Of a DNA stretch of 64,000 bases, positions 7,511 through 17,301 are shown piece by piece (the first letter of the stretch is position 1; each line of letters opens with the position of its first letter). The DNA lies in the NCBI GenBank assembly GCA_947175605.1, contig CAMWNH010000003.1, positions 1-64,000 of the forward strand, written 5' to 3'. The DNA comes from an uncultured Porphyromonadaceae bacterium. GTDB lineage: Bacteria; Bacteroidota; Bacteroidia; Bacteroidales; Muribaculaceae. Made by a program: the position numbers and the translations under genes. Under the pieces are notes generated by a model that did no database searches, was not told where the DNA came from, and saw only the letters and a program-made list of their open reading frames with translations.

Positions 7511-9022
7511 TCAGCCCTTCAGGCGCTTGGCGATAAATGTCTTGAGAGCAGCCTTTTCGCCGTGCGAAAGGCCAAGGAAATAGACCGCGGCAGGCATCAC
7601 CACACACCACGCCGCGCAGCTCACCATAAGCCGCATAAGCGGCGAAGCAATATACACAGCCGGGAAAATAAGCAACATCGAGCACAGGCCCACAGCACCG
7701 ATGGGCACGAGAACCCCGCGGCAATACGATGCTACCGATACGCCGCAGTAGCGGGCCGTAAAACCAACCCTCACCGACAGCAAAGCTGCATTGATAGCTA
7801 TCAGCACGATAAGCAACCAGAAAGGAGGCTCCCCGGCCTTGAACACAAGATAGGTAATCGGCAAGGCCAGAATCCATACTATACTGATGACGAGCTGGTA
7901 AGCGGCAAGGCGCCCGGCCGCCTGCATCGACACCCACAGCGGGCCCGTAAGCGAATCAAGTATGCAGAAAACCACCATCAGCCGCACAAACAGCGCCCCC
8001 ATCGGCGGAATTACGGTCAACCACAAGGATAGAATGTAGCCCGCATTGACCAGGATAGGCACGCCAAGGAAAAACATCAGATAGAACGACACGCGGGATA
8101 TACGCATGAAAAGCCTGGAGAACTCCTCCTGCGCCCCGGCGGCGAATGTCTTTATCAACTGCGGGTTGGCCGCCAGCTGCACGCTGCGCGTAAAGGACGA
8201 CACGGCGCTCTTCACCTGATTGGCTATGCCCATCGACGCATTGAACGTCACTCCGAAAAAGATATTGAGAATCATTCCGGAGCCCTGCTGATAGGCCACA
8301 TCAGAGATAGATGTCAGCACATTCCAGCCGGCAAACTTCCCAATGGCTGCGATACGCGAAGGCTCGGCCTTCAAGGAGAAATGCACCGAAGGCAAAATCC
8401 TGTGACAAAAAGCGATATAGGAAACATTGATAAGCACGGCCACAGCAATCAGCAGCCACATGTAAATGATAATCTTGCTGCCCGGCATCATCGAAAGCGA
8501 GATGGCCGTAACGAGCTTCAGACACACCTCCAGAATGGAATTGTAGGCATAGAACGACATCTTTTCGTGTGCTATTATCAACGAGTTATATGGCACGCGC
8601 ATCATCTCTATCACCACTATCGCAAGCGACATCTGGAACACGATTCGAGCGGCGTGCATACGGTCGGGAGGAATGTTTAGCTCGCTGTTCAGAAACCACA
8701 GACCGCCCGCCTCGGCTATCAGAAGGAACAAGGCGGCCATCGCAAAAACACAGCCCCAGCAAGCGGCGAACACCTGCTGCATCTCGCGACCCTGAGTCAT
8801 CGCCAGCTCCACGTTCATATATCGCTGGATAGCAGCCGTAAGCGCGCTCGTGAAGAAGGACATGAGTATGGCCAGCCCTCCGATGACCGTATAGATACCG
8901 AAGTCCACCACCCCGAGCTGTTGAAGCACCACGCGACTCGTGAACAGCGTGACGCCCATAGAAAAGAGCATACGTACGGCCATAAACCCCGTATTCTTCA
9001 TTATCAGCTTGTTATCCGCCAT
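7511..9022 (-). CDS. Polysaccharide flippase, Wzx/MATE-like (first of two)
   Basis: A 503-residue protein with about twelve to fourteen hydrophobic segments, in the oligosaccharidyl-lipid flippase branch of the MOP superfamily. It opens with an MKNTGFMAVRMLFSMGVTLF segment and carries the LQQLGVVDFGIYTVIGG motif typical of RfbX/Wzx proteins in the first helices. Such proteins move undecaprenyl-linked repeat units to the periplasm. It follows the acyltransferase gene by 19 bases and converges with the GT4 gene. A second, unrelated-looking flippase lies at 17302. Confidence 0.85.
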   Translation of the reverse strand: MADNKLIMKNTGFMAVRMLFSMGVTLFTSRVVLQQLGVVDFGIYTVIGGLAILMSFFTSALTAAIQRYMNVELAMTQGREMQQVFAACWGCVFAMAALFLLIAEAGGLWFLNSELNIPPDRMHAARIVFQMSLAIVVIEMMRVPYNSLIIAHEKMSFYAYNSILEVCLKLVTAISLSMMPGSKIIIYMWLLIAVAVLINVSYIAFCHRILPSVHFSLKAEPSRIAAIGKFAGWNVLTSISDVAYQQGSGMILNIFFGVTFNASMGIANQVKSAVSSFTRSVQLAANPQLIKTFAAGAQEEFSRLFMRISRVSFYLMFFLGVPILVNAGYILSLWLTVIPPMGALFVRLMVVFCILDSLTGPLWVSMQAAGRLAAYQLVISIVWILALPITYLVFKAGEPPFWLLIVLIAINAALLSVRVGFTARYCGVSVASYCRGVLVPIGAVGLCSMLLIFPAVYIASPLMRLMVSCAAWCVVMPAAVYFLGLSHGEKAALKTFIAKRLKG

Positions 9023-9041
9023 AATCCTATCCCCCTGTACT

Positions 9042-10091
9042 TTATTGTTTCGAACGCGTCACAGCTCCGCTCACCGCCCGCCACATAGGCTGACGCAGCA
9101 GAAGGTCGAGCACACACGACACAAGGAAGAAAACGAGCAGGAACGCACCGATCATAAAAATACAGTACAAGCCACTATAGTACGAATACAGCTCCTGCAC
9201 ATGCTGCTTGAAATGGATATATATCCATGGATTCATATTCAACAGATAGACAGCGAAACAGCCCGAGCTAAGCACATTCACCACTCGGTTCACGAAGGGC
9301 TTCATCCTCGCAAACAGAATCATATAGCCCACCGACTCCACTACCACCAGCGGATTGGCATAGTTGAGGAATTTCCATACCACATTCGGAATCGCATTCC
9401 AGATAATGAAATATATCGAAAGGCCCGAAATAGCGGCGGGAAGCAGCACGCACAGCAGCCCCACGGGCAGGCTCAACAGCTTGTGTCCGTAGAGGCGTAT
9501 CCAGCGTGCCACCAGATAAAGTCCGACAAACGAGACTGCGCTGTAGCCCCTGTCGAACTGCAGGCTTTCGTATGCCATGGTCGCCAGAGTCTGAAGAGCA
9601 TAGAACGCCAGAATAAGCCCTCCGAGCGAGCGGGCGTCCGACTTCTCGACATAGGCGTTCAGCACCGGAGCAAGCACGAAAAGAACCATATAGCTCATTA
9701 CGAACCACTGTTCATGAGCCCAGACGCTCACAAGATTCCGGATTACCTCCTCTCCCGTAAACGGAGCGTTTCCAAATGCAACAAAGCACAGGTAGACCAC
9801 AAAGGAAGTGAACGCCACCTGAAACAATAACTTCAGAAAGCCCTTGACAGATGCACGGATGCCGAACCATCCGGAAATAAGGATGAAGATATTCACGCTC
9901 ACAATGGCCAGCGACTCGAACGCAACACGCATGGCGCCTCCCAGAGGTGAAGCGTGTAATTCGGCACTTTTGGGAACATCGAGAGCGGCGAAATCGGCAT
10001 GCACGACCAGCACGAAAAACATGGCCAGCAGCCTCAGCAGTTCGAAATTCGAAGCTCTGCCCTTGGGTCCGGTGGTAATGGATTCTATCAT
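9042..10091 (-). CDS. Acyltransferase family 3 (integral membrane)
   Basis: A 349-residue multi-span protein of the acyltransferase 3 family, which O-acetylates or otherwise acylates surface sugars. The N-terminal signature RASNFELLRLLAMF followed by VLVVHADF contains the conserved R-x10-H pair. The track ORF begins at 10463 inside murI; the ATG at 10091 overlaps the murI stop by four bases (ATGA), which implies translational coupling and gives the right N-terminus. Followed by the flippase gene, so it probably decorates the same glycan before or after export. Exact substrate unknown. Confidence 0.86.
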   Translation of the reverse strand: MIESITTGPKGRASNFELLRLLAMFFVLVVHADFAALDVPKSAELHASPLGGAMRVAFESLAIVSVNIFILISGWFGIRASVKGFLKLLFQVAFTSFVVYLCFVAFGNAPFTGEEVIRNLVSVWAHEQWFVMSYMVLFVLAPVLNAYVEKSDARSLGGLILAFYALQTLATMAYESLQFDRGYSAVSFVGLYLVARWIRLYGHKLLSLPVGLLCVLLPAAISGLSIYFIIWNAIPNVVWKFLNYANPLVVVESVGYMILFARMKPFVNRVVNVLSSGCFAVYLLNMNPWIYIHFKQHVQELYSYYSGLYCIFMIGAFLLVFFLVSCVLDLLLRQPMWRAVSGAVTRSKQ

Positions 10092-10918
10092 AGCTCGATT
10101 TTTTGTGCGCATACGGGATGTCCCATAAACATCGTGGCCAGTTCCGAGAAGGCCGATGCCTCCTCCGTAGTAAGGTAGCGGGTAGTACCCCCGCGTGTAA
10201 TTTTCGCATCCATTTCGGGATGACGGCGAAGATAGTCCACCAGCGAGGCGGCCACGATATCGCCCTGCGAGAGTATCTTCACGTGCGGCGGAAGATGCCG
10301 CTTGATGGTATCGAGCAACAGCGGATAGTGAGTGCAACCCAGGATCAGCGAATCTATTTCCGGGTCCTGCGCCAGAAGCGCCTCGAGGTCGGCCTTCACA
10401 AAACAGTCGGCGCCCTCGCTGTCCGCCTCGCAGGCCTCCACTATGGCAGCCCAGAGCTTGCATGCGCGCGATGTCAGCCGGAATCCCGGATAAGCCTTCC
10501 CTATCTCGATATCATAAGATTGCGATGCCACGGTGCCGGGCGTACCCACAAGTCCGATATGCCCCGCGCTGTGCGCGCCGACGGCCTCCACCGTCGGGCG
10601 TATCACACCCAGCACGCGCCGTTCCGGATCGAGCTCCGGAAGATTCCGCTGCTGGATGCTGCGCAGCGCCTTCGACGAGGCCGTGTTGCAGGCAAGAATC
10701 ACCAGATGACAGCCGCTCCTGAACAGATATTCGACAGCCTCGAGCGTGAAACGGTACACCGTTTCGAACGAACGCGAGCCGTATGGCGCACGCGCGTTAT
10801 CGCCCAGATAAAGGAAATCGGCATCGGGGAGCGCCTTCTGCAGCGATCGCAGGATGGTAAGGCCGCCATAGCCGGAATCGAATACTCCGATCGGACCGGG
10901 AGCTGTCGGTAGTGTCAT
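10088..10918 (-). CDS. murI: Glutamate racemase
   Basis: A 276-residue enzyme that makes D-glutamate for peptidoglycan. The opening GPIGVFDSGYGGLTIL, the YLGDNARAPYGSRS block, and the two catalytic cysteines C77 (LACNTAS) and C195 (LGCTHYPLL) are all present. It overlaps the acyltransferase gene by four bases, tying a cell-wall precursor enzyme to surface-sugar genes in one transcript. Transcription may come from pgi upstream past the hairpin at 10952-11002, since I see no clear promoter in the gap. Confidence 0.95.
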   Translation of the reverse strand: MTLPTAPGPIGVFDSGYGGLTILRSLQKALPDADFLYLGDNARAPYGSRSFETVYRFTLEAVEYLFRSGCHLVILACNTASSKALRSIQQRNLPELDPERRVLGVIRPTVEAVGAHSAGHIGLVGTPGTVASQSYDIEIGKAYPGFRLTSRACKLWAAIVEACEADSEGADCFVKADLEALLAQDPEIDSLILGCTHYPLLLDTIKRHLPPHVKILSQGDIVAASLVDYLRRHPEMDAKITRGGTTRYLTTEEASAFSELATMFMGHPVCAQKIEL

Positions 10919-10951
10919 GATTGGATATCGTTAAGACTGATTAGGGGAAAT

Positions 10952-11002
10952 ACACCCCCGGATTTCCGTGCCGATTACATGACACGAAAAACTCGGGGGT
11001 GT
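10952..11002 (-). terminator. Hairpin between pgi and murI
   Basis: ACACCCCCG (10952-10960) pairs perfectly with CGGGGGTGT (10994-11002), and inside it TTTcCGTG can pair with CACGaAAA. It lies 26 bases past the pgi stop. There is no strong U-run, so it could be a weak terminator or a processing site before murI. Confidence 0.55.
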
Positions 11003-11028
11003 GAATCTTAGGAATGGCGCACCGGCGC

Positions 11029-12366
11029 TTATTCTGCAGCCAGACGCTTGCGGATAGCTTCTGTCTCAGCCTCGTAGCCGGGCTTGGCCAGAAGGGCGAA
11101 CATATTCTTCTTGTAAGCCTCGACGCCGGGCTGATTGAAGGGATTCACCTCCAGCATATAGCCGCTGATGCCGCAAGCTGCCTCGAAGAAGTAGATGAGC
11201 TTGCCCAGGCAGTGCTCGCAGAGACCGGGAAGGACAATCTGCATATTGGGCACGCCGCCGTCCACATGGGCCAGACGCGTACCGAGCTCGGCCATCTTGT
11301 TCACCTCATCCACACGCTTGCCGGCGATGTAGTTAAGGCCGTCGAGGTTCTCGGCATCGCTCGGGATGCGTACCTCGTGCTTCTGATTGGCCACGGAGAT
11401 TACCGTCTCGAAGATGGTGCGCTCGCCGTCCTGAATCCACTGGCCCATCGAGTGCAGGTCGGTGGAGTTGTCCACGGCTGCGGGGAAGATGCCCTTGTGG
11501 TCCTTGCCTTCGCTCTCGCCGTAGAGCTGCTTCCACCATTCGCCGAAGTAGTGGAGCTTGGGGTTGTAGTTCACGAGAATCTCGATTTTCTTGCCGTCGC
11601 GGTAGAGGGCGTTGCGGGTCATGGCATAGGTTACGGCTGTCATGTCCTTGCCGGAGAGAGTTGCCTTCTGCATTTCGCGGGCACCTTCCACGAGGCCCTT
11701 GATGTCGTAGCCGGCCACGGCGATAGGCAGCAGGCCCACGGGAGTGAGAACCGAGAAACGGCCGCCCACATTATCGGCGATAACGAAAGTCTTGTAGCCT
11801 TCCGAAGTAGCCAGCGTGCGCAGGGCGCCGCGCTTGGCATCGGTGATTGCCACGATGCGTTTGCGGGCTTCGTCCTTGCCCATCTGAGCCTCGAGCTGCT
11901 CCTTGAGCAGGCGGAAAGCGATGGCGGGTTCGGTTGTCGTGCCGCTCTTGGAGATGACAATAATACCGAACTTCTTGTCCTTCAGCAGGGCCTGAAGTTC
12001 ATAGAGATAATCCTCGCCGATATTCTGACCGGCAAAAAGTACCTTGGGAGCGCCGGGCAGATATGCGTCGAAAGAATTCGACAGAGCCTCGATAACGGCC
12101 TTGGCGCCAAGATAGCTGCCGCCGATGCCGATAGCCACTACATATTCGCAATCCTCGCGCAGAGCCTTAGCCGTCTCCTCGATGTCGCGGAGCAGCTTTT
12201 CGTCGGTCTCGGAGGGAAGCTTTACCCAGCCGAGGAAATCATTGCCGGCACCCGAGCCGTCAGTGAGCTTCGAAAGGCTGGCGGCTGCCTCGGGGGCAAG
12301 AGCCTCGATATCGGCGCGGCTCACGCTGGAGAACACGTCGGAAATATTGAGCTGAATCTTTTCCAT
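11029..12366 (-). CDS. pgi: Glucose-6-phosphate isomerase
   Basis: A 445-residue enzyme of glycolysis converting glucose 6-phosphate and fructose 6-phosphate. The two SIS-domain sugar-phosphate motifs are [12 protein letters not shown] and [14 protein letters not shown]; the signature region [14 protein letters not shown] and the C-terminal [13 protein letters not shown] with the catalytic lysine are present. I start it at the ATG at 12366 ([10 protein letters not shown]); the track extension to 12597 overlaps the divergent transporter's leader and has no family likeness. The length matches the short bacterial Pgi type. Confidence 0.95.
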   Translation of the reverse strand: MEKIQLNISDVFSSVSRADIEALAPEAAASLSKLTDGSGAGNDFLGWVKLPSETDEKLLRDIEETAKALREDCEYVVAIGIGGSYLGAKAVIEALSNSFDAYLPGAPKVLFAGQNIGEDYLYELQALLKDKKFGIIVISKSGTTTEPAIAFRLLKEQLEAQMGKDEARKRIVAITDAKRGALRTLATSEGYKTFVIADNVGGRFSVLTPVGLLPIAVAGYDIKGLVEGAREMQKATLSGKDMTAVTYAMTRNALYRDGKKIEILVNYNPKLHYFGEWWKQLYGESEGKDHKGIFPAAVDNSTDLHSMGQWIQDGERTIFETVISVANQKHEVRIPSDAENLDGLNYIAGKRVDEVNKMAELGTRLAHVDGGVPNMQIVLPGLCEHCLGKLIYFFEAACGISGYMLEVNPFNQPGVEAYKKNMFALLAKPGYEAETEAIRKRLAAE

Positions 12367-12412
12367 ACTTGTTAGATTGTGTTTTAGATGTACGGGGTGA
12401 GAAAATTTTGTG

Positions 12413-12420
12413 CAAAAATA
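12413..12420 (-). promoter_or_regulatory. Likely -7 element of pgi
   Basis: Minus strand TATTTTTG matches TAnnTTTG and lies about 47 bases before the pgi ATG. I do not see a good -33 TTTG at the right distance, so this is a half-supported promoter. Confidence 0.4.
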
Positions 12421-12496
12421 GTGATTTTCGGCGGGATTACGGATGCCCGTACCATAAAAAATAGCTCGGGGCACCCGCATTTTGCAAAATAATTCG

Positions 12497-12504
12497 TATC
12501 TTAG
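12497..12504 (+). promoter_or_regulatory. Possible -7 element of the POT transporter gene
   Basis: TATCTTAG is one base off TAnnTTTG and stands 43 bases before the ATG at 12548. No -33 element at normal spacing is visible. Confidence 0.3.
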
Positions 12505-12547
12505 CGCAAAAATAAAATCATCATCACATCCTTTCACATTCCAACGT

Positions 12548-14128
12548 ATGTTTAAAGACCAGCCCAAGGGCCTGATACCCGCCGCAATGAGCAACATGGG
12601 CGAACGCTTCGGCTACTACATCATGAATGCCGTGCTCGTTCTTTTCCTTTGCTCCAAATTCGGCCTCAGCGACGAAACCAGCGGCATCATCTACTCCTGC
12701 TTCTACGCAGGCATCTACATCCTTAGCCTCGTAGGCGGCTATATTGCCGACAAGACCCAGAACTACAAGGGCACCATCATCCGGGGTCTTATCATCATGA
12801 GCCTCGGCTACGCGATTCTCGCCGTGCCCATCCTCTCCACTTCCGACAACATAGGCTGGCTCCTGCCACTTACCTGCTTCTCCCTCTTCCTCATTGCATT
12901 CGGCAACGGTCTCTTCAAGGGCAACCTGCAGGCTATCGTAGGTCAGCTTTACGATAATCCCCGCTACGCCGACAAGCGCGACTCGGGTTTCCAGATTTTC
13001 TACGTATTCATCAATATCGGCGGCCTCATCGCCCCCTTCGTGGCTCCTATGCTACGCTCGTGGTGGCTGGGCGTGCACAACCTCACCTACAACGCCACCC
13101 TCCCCGCTCTCGCCCACGAATATCTCTCGCTCGGCGACAACATGAACATGGAGAACGCCAATAACCTCTATGCCCTGATCACACAAGTTGGCGGCGACGC
13201 ATCGGCCGACATCAGCGCCTTCTGCACGGAGTATCTCGATGTCTTCAACACGGGTATCCACTACTCCTTCATCGCCTCCATCGTGGCCATGCTCATCTCC
13301 CTCACCATCTTCATCATCTACAAGAACGGGCTGCCCAATCCGCCCAAGAAAGCCGCCGTCGAAAGCGTCAACTACACGCCCGAAGAGAAGATTGCCATGG
13401 CCAAGGAAATCAAGCAGCGCATGTATGCCCTCTTCGCAGTGCTGGGCATCGCCATATTCTTCTGGTTCTCCTTCCATCAGAACGGCACATCGCTCTCGCT
13501 CTTCGCCCGCGACTTCGTTCGCACCGATGCAATCGCTCCCGAGATATGGCAGGCCGTGAATCCCTTCTTCGTCATCGTGCTCACGCCCGTGGTCATGTGG
13601 ATCTTCGGCAGCCTCGCCGCCAAGGGCAAAGAGATTTCAACTCCCCGCAAGATAGGCATCGGCATGGGCATCGCCGGCCTCACATACCTCTTCCTCATGG
13701 TCTACTCCTACGCCAAGGGCTATCCTTCCGCCGAGGTATTCAAGACCATGGAGACATCCGCAGCCGAAGCCCTTAAGAGCGGCTGGTGGATCATGTTCGT
13801 CATCTACTTCTTCCTCACCGTTGCCGAGCTCTTCATCTCGCCCCTGGGTCTTTCCTTCGTTTCGAAAGTGGCGCCCAAGCACATGCAGGGCCTCTGTCAG
13901 GGTCTGTGGCTCGGCGCCACCGCCGTAGGCAACCTCTTGCTGTGGGTAGGACCGCTCATGTACAATAAATGGCCCATCTGGGAGGCATGGGGTGTATTCC
14001 TGCTCGTCTGCCTTATCTCCATGTGCGTCATGTTCGGCATGGTCAAGTGGCTCGAACGCGTCACCTCCGAACCCCAGACACCCGCCGCTCCCGAAGCCCT
14101 CGAGACTTCGGAGGAAGACGTAATCTGA
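12548..14128 (+). CDS. POT/PTR-family peptide-type MFS transporter
   Basis: A 526-residue transporter with about twelve to fourteen membrane segments, of the proton-coupled oligopeptide transporter branch of the MFS. Family marks are [18 protein letters not shown] in helix 1, the [13 protein letters not shown] loop after helix 2, and [18 protein letters not shown] in the helix 4-5 region. The ExxERF proton-coupling motif reads NMGERF, so its first glutamate is an asparagine. The start is the ATG at 12548, since the track extension overlaps the -7 element. It stands alone between divergent pgi and a strong terminator. Substrate, probably di- or tripeptides, is inferred from family only. Confidence 0.87.
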   Translation: MFKDQPKGLIPAAMSNMGERFGYYIMNAVLVLFLCSKFGLSDETSGIIYSCFYAGIYILSLVGGYIADKTQNYKGTIIRGLIIMSLGYAILAVPILSTSDNIGWLLPLTCFSLFLIAFGNGLFKGNLQAIVGQLYDNPRYADKRDSGFQIFYVFINIGGLIAPFVAPMLRSWWLGVHNLTYNATLPALAHEYLSLGDNMNMENANNLYALITQVGGDASADISAFCTEYLDVFNTGIHYSFIASIVAMLISLTIFIIYKNGLPNPPKKAAVESVNYTPEEKIAMAKEIKQRMYALFAVLGIAIFFWFSFHQNGTSLSLFARDFVRTDAIAPEIWQAVNPFFVIVLTPVVMWIFGSLAAKGKEISTPRKIGIGMGIAGLTYLFLMVYSYAKGYPSAEVFKTMETSAAEALKSGWWIMFVIYFFLTVAELFISPLGLSFVSKVAPKHMQGLCQGLWLGATAVGNLLLWVGPLMYNKWPIWEAWGVFLLVCLISMCVMFGMVKWLERVTSEPQTPAAPEALETSEEDVI

Positions 14129-14164
14129 CACCCTCGTTTCTCCCCTCTCCCATAATTTGAAATC

Positions 14165-14195
14165 GACACGCACGGGGCATCTCCCCGTGCGTGTC
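14165..14195 (+). terminator. Terminator after the POT transporter gene
   Basis: GACACGCACGGGG (14165-14177) pairs perfectly with CCCCGTGCGTGTC (14183-14195) around a five-base loop, a 13-bp stem 36 bases past the stop codon. It is followed by TGATAATCTTTCC, a poor U-run. The next gene starts only 19 bases later, so read-through may drive it. Confidence 0.75.
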
Positions 14196-14214
14196 TGATA
14201 ATCTTTCCAGGCCT

Positions 14215-14727
14215 ATGTTCATCTTCCGCCTCCTGCCCGCTCTATTGCTTTTCTCGCTTTCAGCCGTCCACACGTCGGCCGGAGAGCCTCCACGCAGCAT
14301 AGAGCTGCATTTCGCGGCAGGATATTCCGACCGCTTAGCTCTCGACTCGACCATGACCGTCGAGCTTCACGACGGCATGCTTGAATTTCGCACCGGGAGC
14401 GGACATGTCCTATTCGCCTCCGACGAGCTCACCGGCTGGGACCTATCGTCCGAATCGGGCCGTCCGCTACTCAACGACGTCGTCACATCCGAAGGCTCCG
14501 TCACTTCTGACCGCCCCCGCGGTGGAGCACTCGTACAAGTGTCCGGACGCCGAATTCACGTCCTCGTCCCGGAGAGTGGCCTGCGGTTGACCCTTAGTCG
14601 CGCCGACGGCGTCATGCACGTATCCGCAACTACCGACAGCGAAGGCCGCTGGCACTCACCCGAACTTACTCCCGGAATATACATTCTGGAACTAAGCGGC
14701 AGTAATTATAAATTCTTGATACAATGA
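14215..14727 (+). CDS. Small secreted protein with type IX-like C-terminal tail
   Basis: A 170-residue protein of unknown function. The track start at 14191 is a GTG inside the terminator stem, so I use the ATG at 14215, which gives a clean signal peptide (MFIFRLLPALLLFSLSAVHTSA). The C-terminus ([24 protein letters not shown] region) resembles the last strands of the type A sorting domain of type IX secretion (usual ending: GxYIVxx...KxxV). It overlaps the CotH-kinase gene by four bases (ATGA), so the two are translated together and probably work together at the cell surface. Confidence 0.7.
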   Translation: MFIFRLLPALLLFSLSAVHTSAGEPPRSIELHFAAGYSDRLALDSTMTVELHDGMLEFRTGSGHVLFASDELTGWDLSSESGRPLLNDVVTSEGSVTSDRPRGGALVQVSGRRIHVLVPESGLRLTLSRADGVMHVSATTDSEGRWHSPELTPGIYILELSGSNYKFLIQ

Positions 14728-16193
14728 AAACACGGCTGTCAATCATATTGAGCATACTGCTGTTCGGCATCCTCGACATGGCTGCCGATACGCCCTATGT
14801 CTACGTATACCGCAACGACAGCGCCTTTCACTATCTCGATGTCACTCGCCCGCTGCAGTTCTCCTACTCGTCCATGACAGCCGACAGTACACGCCAGCTC
14901 GTCATTATACGGCCCGAGGACAGCGACAGCATGTTCGTGCCCTTCGATGCAGTCGACAGCATCCGCCTCGCAAACAAGGCAATACCCGACATCTACATAA
15001 ACCTTACCGAAGAACCCGAGCTAACCGATCTTATACGCCAACGAGGTAAAAGCTATATCTATCCCGCCAAGCTACGCATGGACGGTCACGGAGCATACGA
15101 CGACATCGAAGAACTGGATGTGGAATTCCGAGGCAGAGGCAACTCGACGTGGTGGATGCCCAAACTGCCATATCGTTTTAAGATGGCGAAAAAACGGTCG
15201 GTATGCGGCTTGCCGAAAGCCAAGACTTTCGCCCTCCTCGCCAACTTCATCGACGGCTCCCATGCCCGCAACTTTTTTGCTCTCAGAGCCGCGCAGATGC
15301 TCGAAATGCCATATACCAATCATGCCATTCCCGTGCGCGTGCATCTCAACGGCCACACCAAGGGTCTCTACATGCTCACCGAAAAGATCGGAATCGGATC
15401 CGGAAGTGTTGATATCGATGAAGAAAAAGGCATGCTTTTCGAACTTGACATAGCCCTTGACGAGGACTACAATCATATCTATAAATGGATTGCGGGGAAT
15501 AGCGAATACCTGCTTCCCGTGATGGTCAAGGACCCAGACATAAATGAAATAGCCGAAGGTCGCGGGATTAACCCCAATGAATATTGGCTTAAGTGGCGCG
15601 ACGATTTCTCAGCCTTTGCCGACAGCATCACTTCCTCGACTCCCGACTCCGACCTTAGTTCCGTTCTCGACATAGATTCCGCCGTGAATTATTTTTTGGT
15701 GTATAACATAAGCGGCAACTCGGAGATCACACATCCCAAGAGCGTCTACATGCACAAAGACAGCATCGACGACGTCTACCACTTCGGACCTGTGTGGGAC
15801 TTCGACTGGGCATATACTTACTCCCGGGGAACCGGCACACAGAGTGCCAATTTTATCCTTTTAAACCCTTATGGCGAAATGGATGGAAAGCACTTTTTTC
15901 GCATAATCGTGAGAAATAAGGAATTCCAGAAACGTTTCGGCGAGCGCTGGAATTACTTCAAGACGGAATGTTATCCCCGCCTGCTCGAAGAACTCGACGA
16001 GTACGCCGAACTTATTCGCCCCGCTGCATACGAAGACGGATATATCTGGAAAGACGGACACATCAGTTATGGCGACGGCGAACCCACTTCACTTCATCAC
16101 AAAAAACGCATAGACGAACTGAAGGCATGGCTCAAACGGCGCGTTTCATATATTTCCGCCGCTGTGAATTACGCCCTCGCCCCAAGATATTAG
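14724..16193 (+). CDS. CotH-kinase-domain secreted protein
   Basis: A 489-residue protein with a signal peptide ([21 protein letters not shown]). Residues about 25-95 form a small beta-rich domain; the CotH-kinase region follows, with its signature [19 protein letters not shown] near 135, [11 protein letters not shown] with the conserved lysine, and the metal-binding [11 protein letters not shown]. CotH proteins are atypical secreted kinases first known from spore coats; in Bacteroidota they are common next to surface proteins and their targets are unknown. It is coupled to the small secreted protein upstream. It ends 16 bases before ruvB, and probably nothing but position links the two. Confidence 0.83.
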   Translation: MKTRLSIILSILLFGILDMAADTPYVYVYRNDSAFHYLDVTRPLQFSYSSMTADSTRQLVIIRPEDSDSMFVPFDAVDSIRLANKAIPDIYINLTEEPELTDLIRQRGKSYIYPAKLRMDGHGAYDDIEELDVEFRGRGNSTWWMPKLPYRFKMAKKRSVCGLPKAKTFALLANFIDGSHARNFFALRAAQMLEMPYTNHAIPVRVHLNGHTKGLYMLTEKIGIGSGSVDIDEEKGMLFELDIALDEDYNHIYKWIAGNSEYLLPVMVKDPDINEIAEGRGINPNEYWLKWRDDFSAFADSITSSTPDSDLSSVLDIDSAVNYFLVYNISGNSEITHPKSVYMHKDSIDDVYHFGPVWDFDWAYTYSRGTGTQSANFILLNPYGEMDGKHFFRIIVRNKEFQKRFGERWNYFKTECYPRLLEELDEYAELIRPAAYEDGYIWKDGHISYGDGEPTSLHHKKRIDELKAWLKRRVSYISAAVNYALAPRY

Positions 16194-16209
16194 AACACAC
16201 CCCCGCCAT

Positions 16210-17265
16210 ATGGATTATACACATAACTCCGACACCGACGGATTCGACATCCGGTCCTCACGCGAGACGCCACCCCCGGCAAGTTCCGAAGCCGACGTCG
16301 AGAAGGCTCTGCGCCCCTCGGACTTCGAAAGCTTCAACGGCCAGGAAAAGATTATAGAGAACCTCCGCATCTTCGTGCGGGCCGCCCGCATGCGCGGCGA
16401 AGCCCTCGACCACATACTCCTGTTCGGCCCCCCGGGACTTGGCAAAACCACGCTTTCCGGCATCGTGGCCAACGAGCTTGGCGTGGGCATGAAGATCACT
16501 TCCGGCCCCGTCCTCGACAAGCCCGGCGACCTCGCAGGCATACTCACATCACTGGAGACCAACGACGTCCTCTTCATCGACGAAATACATCGCCTTAGCC
16601 CCGTTGTGGAGGAATATCTCTACTCGGCCATGGAGGACTACCGTATCGACATCATGATCGACAAAGGCCCGGGAGCCCGGTCCGTACAGCTCTCGCTGAA
16701 CCCTTTCACCCTTGTCGGAGCCACCACCCGCTCCGGACTGCTCACCTCGCCCCTGCGAGCTCGATTCGGCATCTCATGCCATCTCGAATACTACGACCAT
16801 GAGGTGCTGGCACGCATCATACGCCGCTCCGCAGCCCTCCTGCGCGTAGAAATCTCCGATGAAGCCGCAGTGGAAATAGCTCTACGCAGCCGTGGCACGC
16901 CACGTATTGCCAACGCCCTGCTCCGGCGCGTGCGCGACTTCGCGCAGGTCGTGGGCTCCGGCAAAATCGATCTTGAAATCGCGCGCTACGCCCTCGAGGC
17001 CCTGAACATCGACCGCTACGGCCTTGATGAAATCGACAACAAGATTCTCACTACCATCATCCGCAAGTTCAAAGGCGGCCCCGTCGGGCTCTCCACCATC
17101 GCAACCGCGCTCGGAGAAGACCCCGGCACCATCGAGGAAGTCTACGAACCATACCTGATCAAGGAAGGCTTCATACGCCGCACGCCCCGCGGGCGCGAAG
17201 TCACGGACCTCGCATATAAGCATCTCGGCGTGAACAAATACGATGACTTCGGTCTATTCGGATAA
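16210..17265 (+). CDS. ruvB: Holliday junction branch migration helicase RuvB
   Basis: A 351-residue AAA+ motor that drives Holliday junctions with RuvA in recombination repair. Walker A is GPPGLGKT (73-80), Walker B is LFIDEIHRL (D124, E125), the arginine-finger region is [18 protein letters not shown], and the C-terminal winged helix has [16 protein letters not shown]. The first 30 residues are a variable acidic extension. ruvA and ruvC are not in the window. It may share a transcript with the flippase gene 36 bases downstream. Confidence 0.97.
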   Translation: MDYTHNSDTDGFDIRSSRETPPPASSEADVEKALRPSDFESFNGQEKIIENLRIFVRAARMRGEALDHILLFGPPGLGKTTLSGIVANELGVGMKITSGPVLDKPGDLAGILTSLETNDVLFIDEIHRLSPVVEEYLYSAMEDYRIDIMIDKGPGARSVQLSLNPFTLVGATTRSGLLTSPLRARFGISCHLEYYDHEVLARIIRRSAALLRVEISDEAAVEIALRSRGTPRIANALLRRVRDFAQVVGSGKIDLEIARYALEALNIDRYGLDEIDNKILTTIIRKFKGGPVGLSTIATALGEDPGTIEEVYEPYLIKEGFIRRTPRGREVTDLAYKHLGVNKYDDFGLFG

Positions 17266-17301
17266 GCCACCCTCAATCACATTCCACCCACACCCACGAC
17301 T

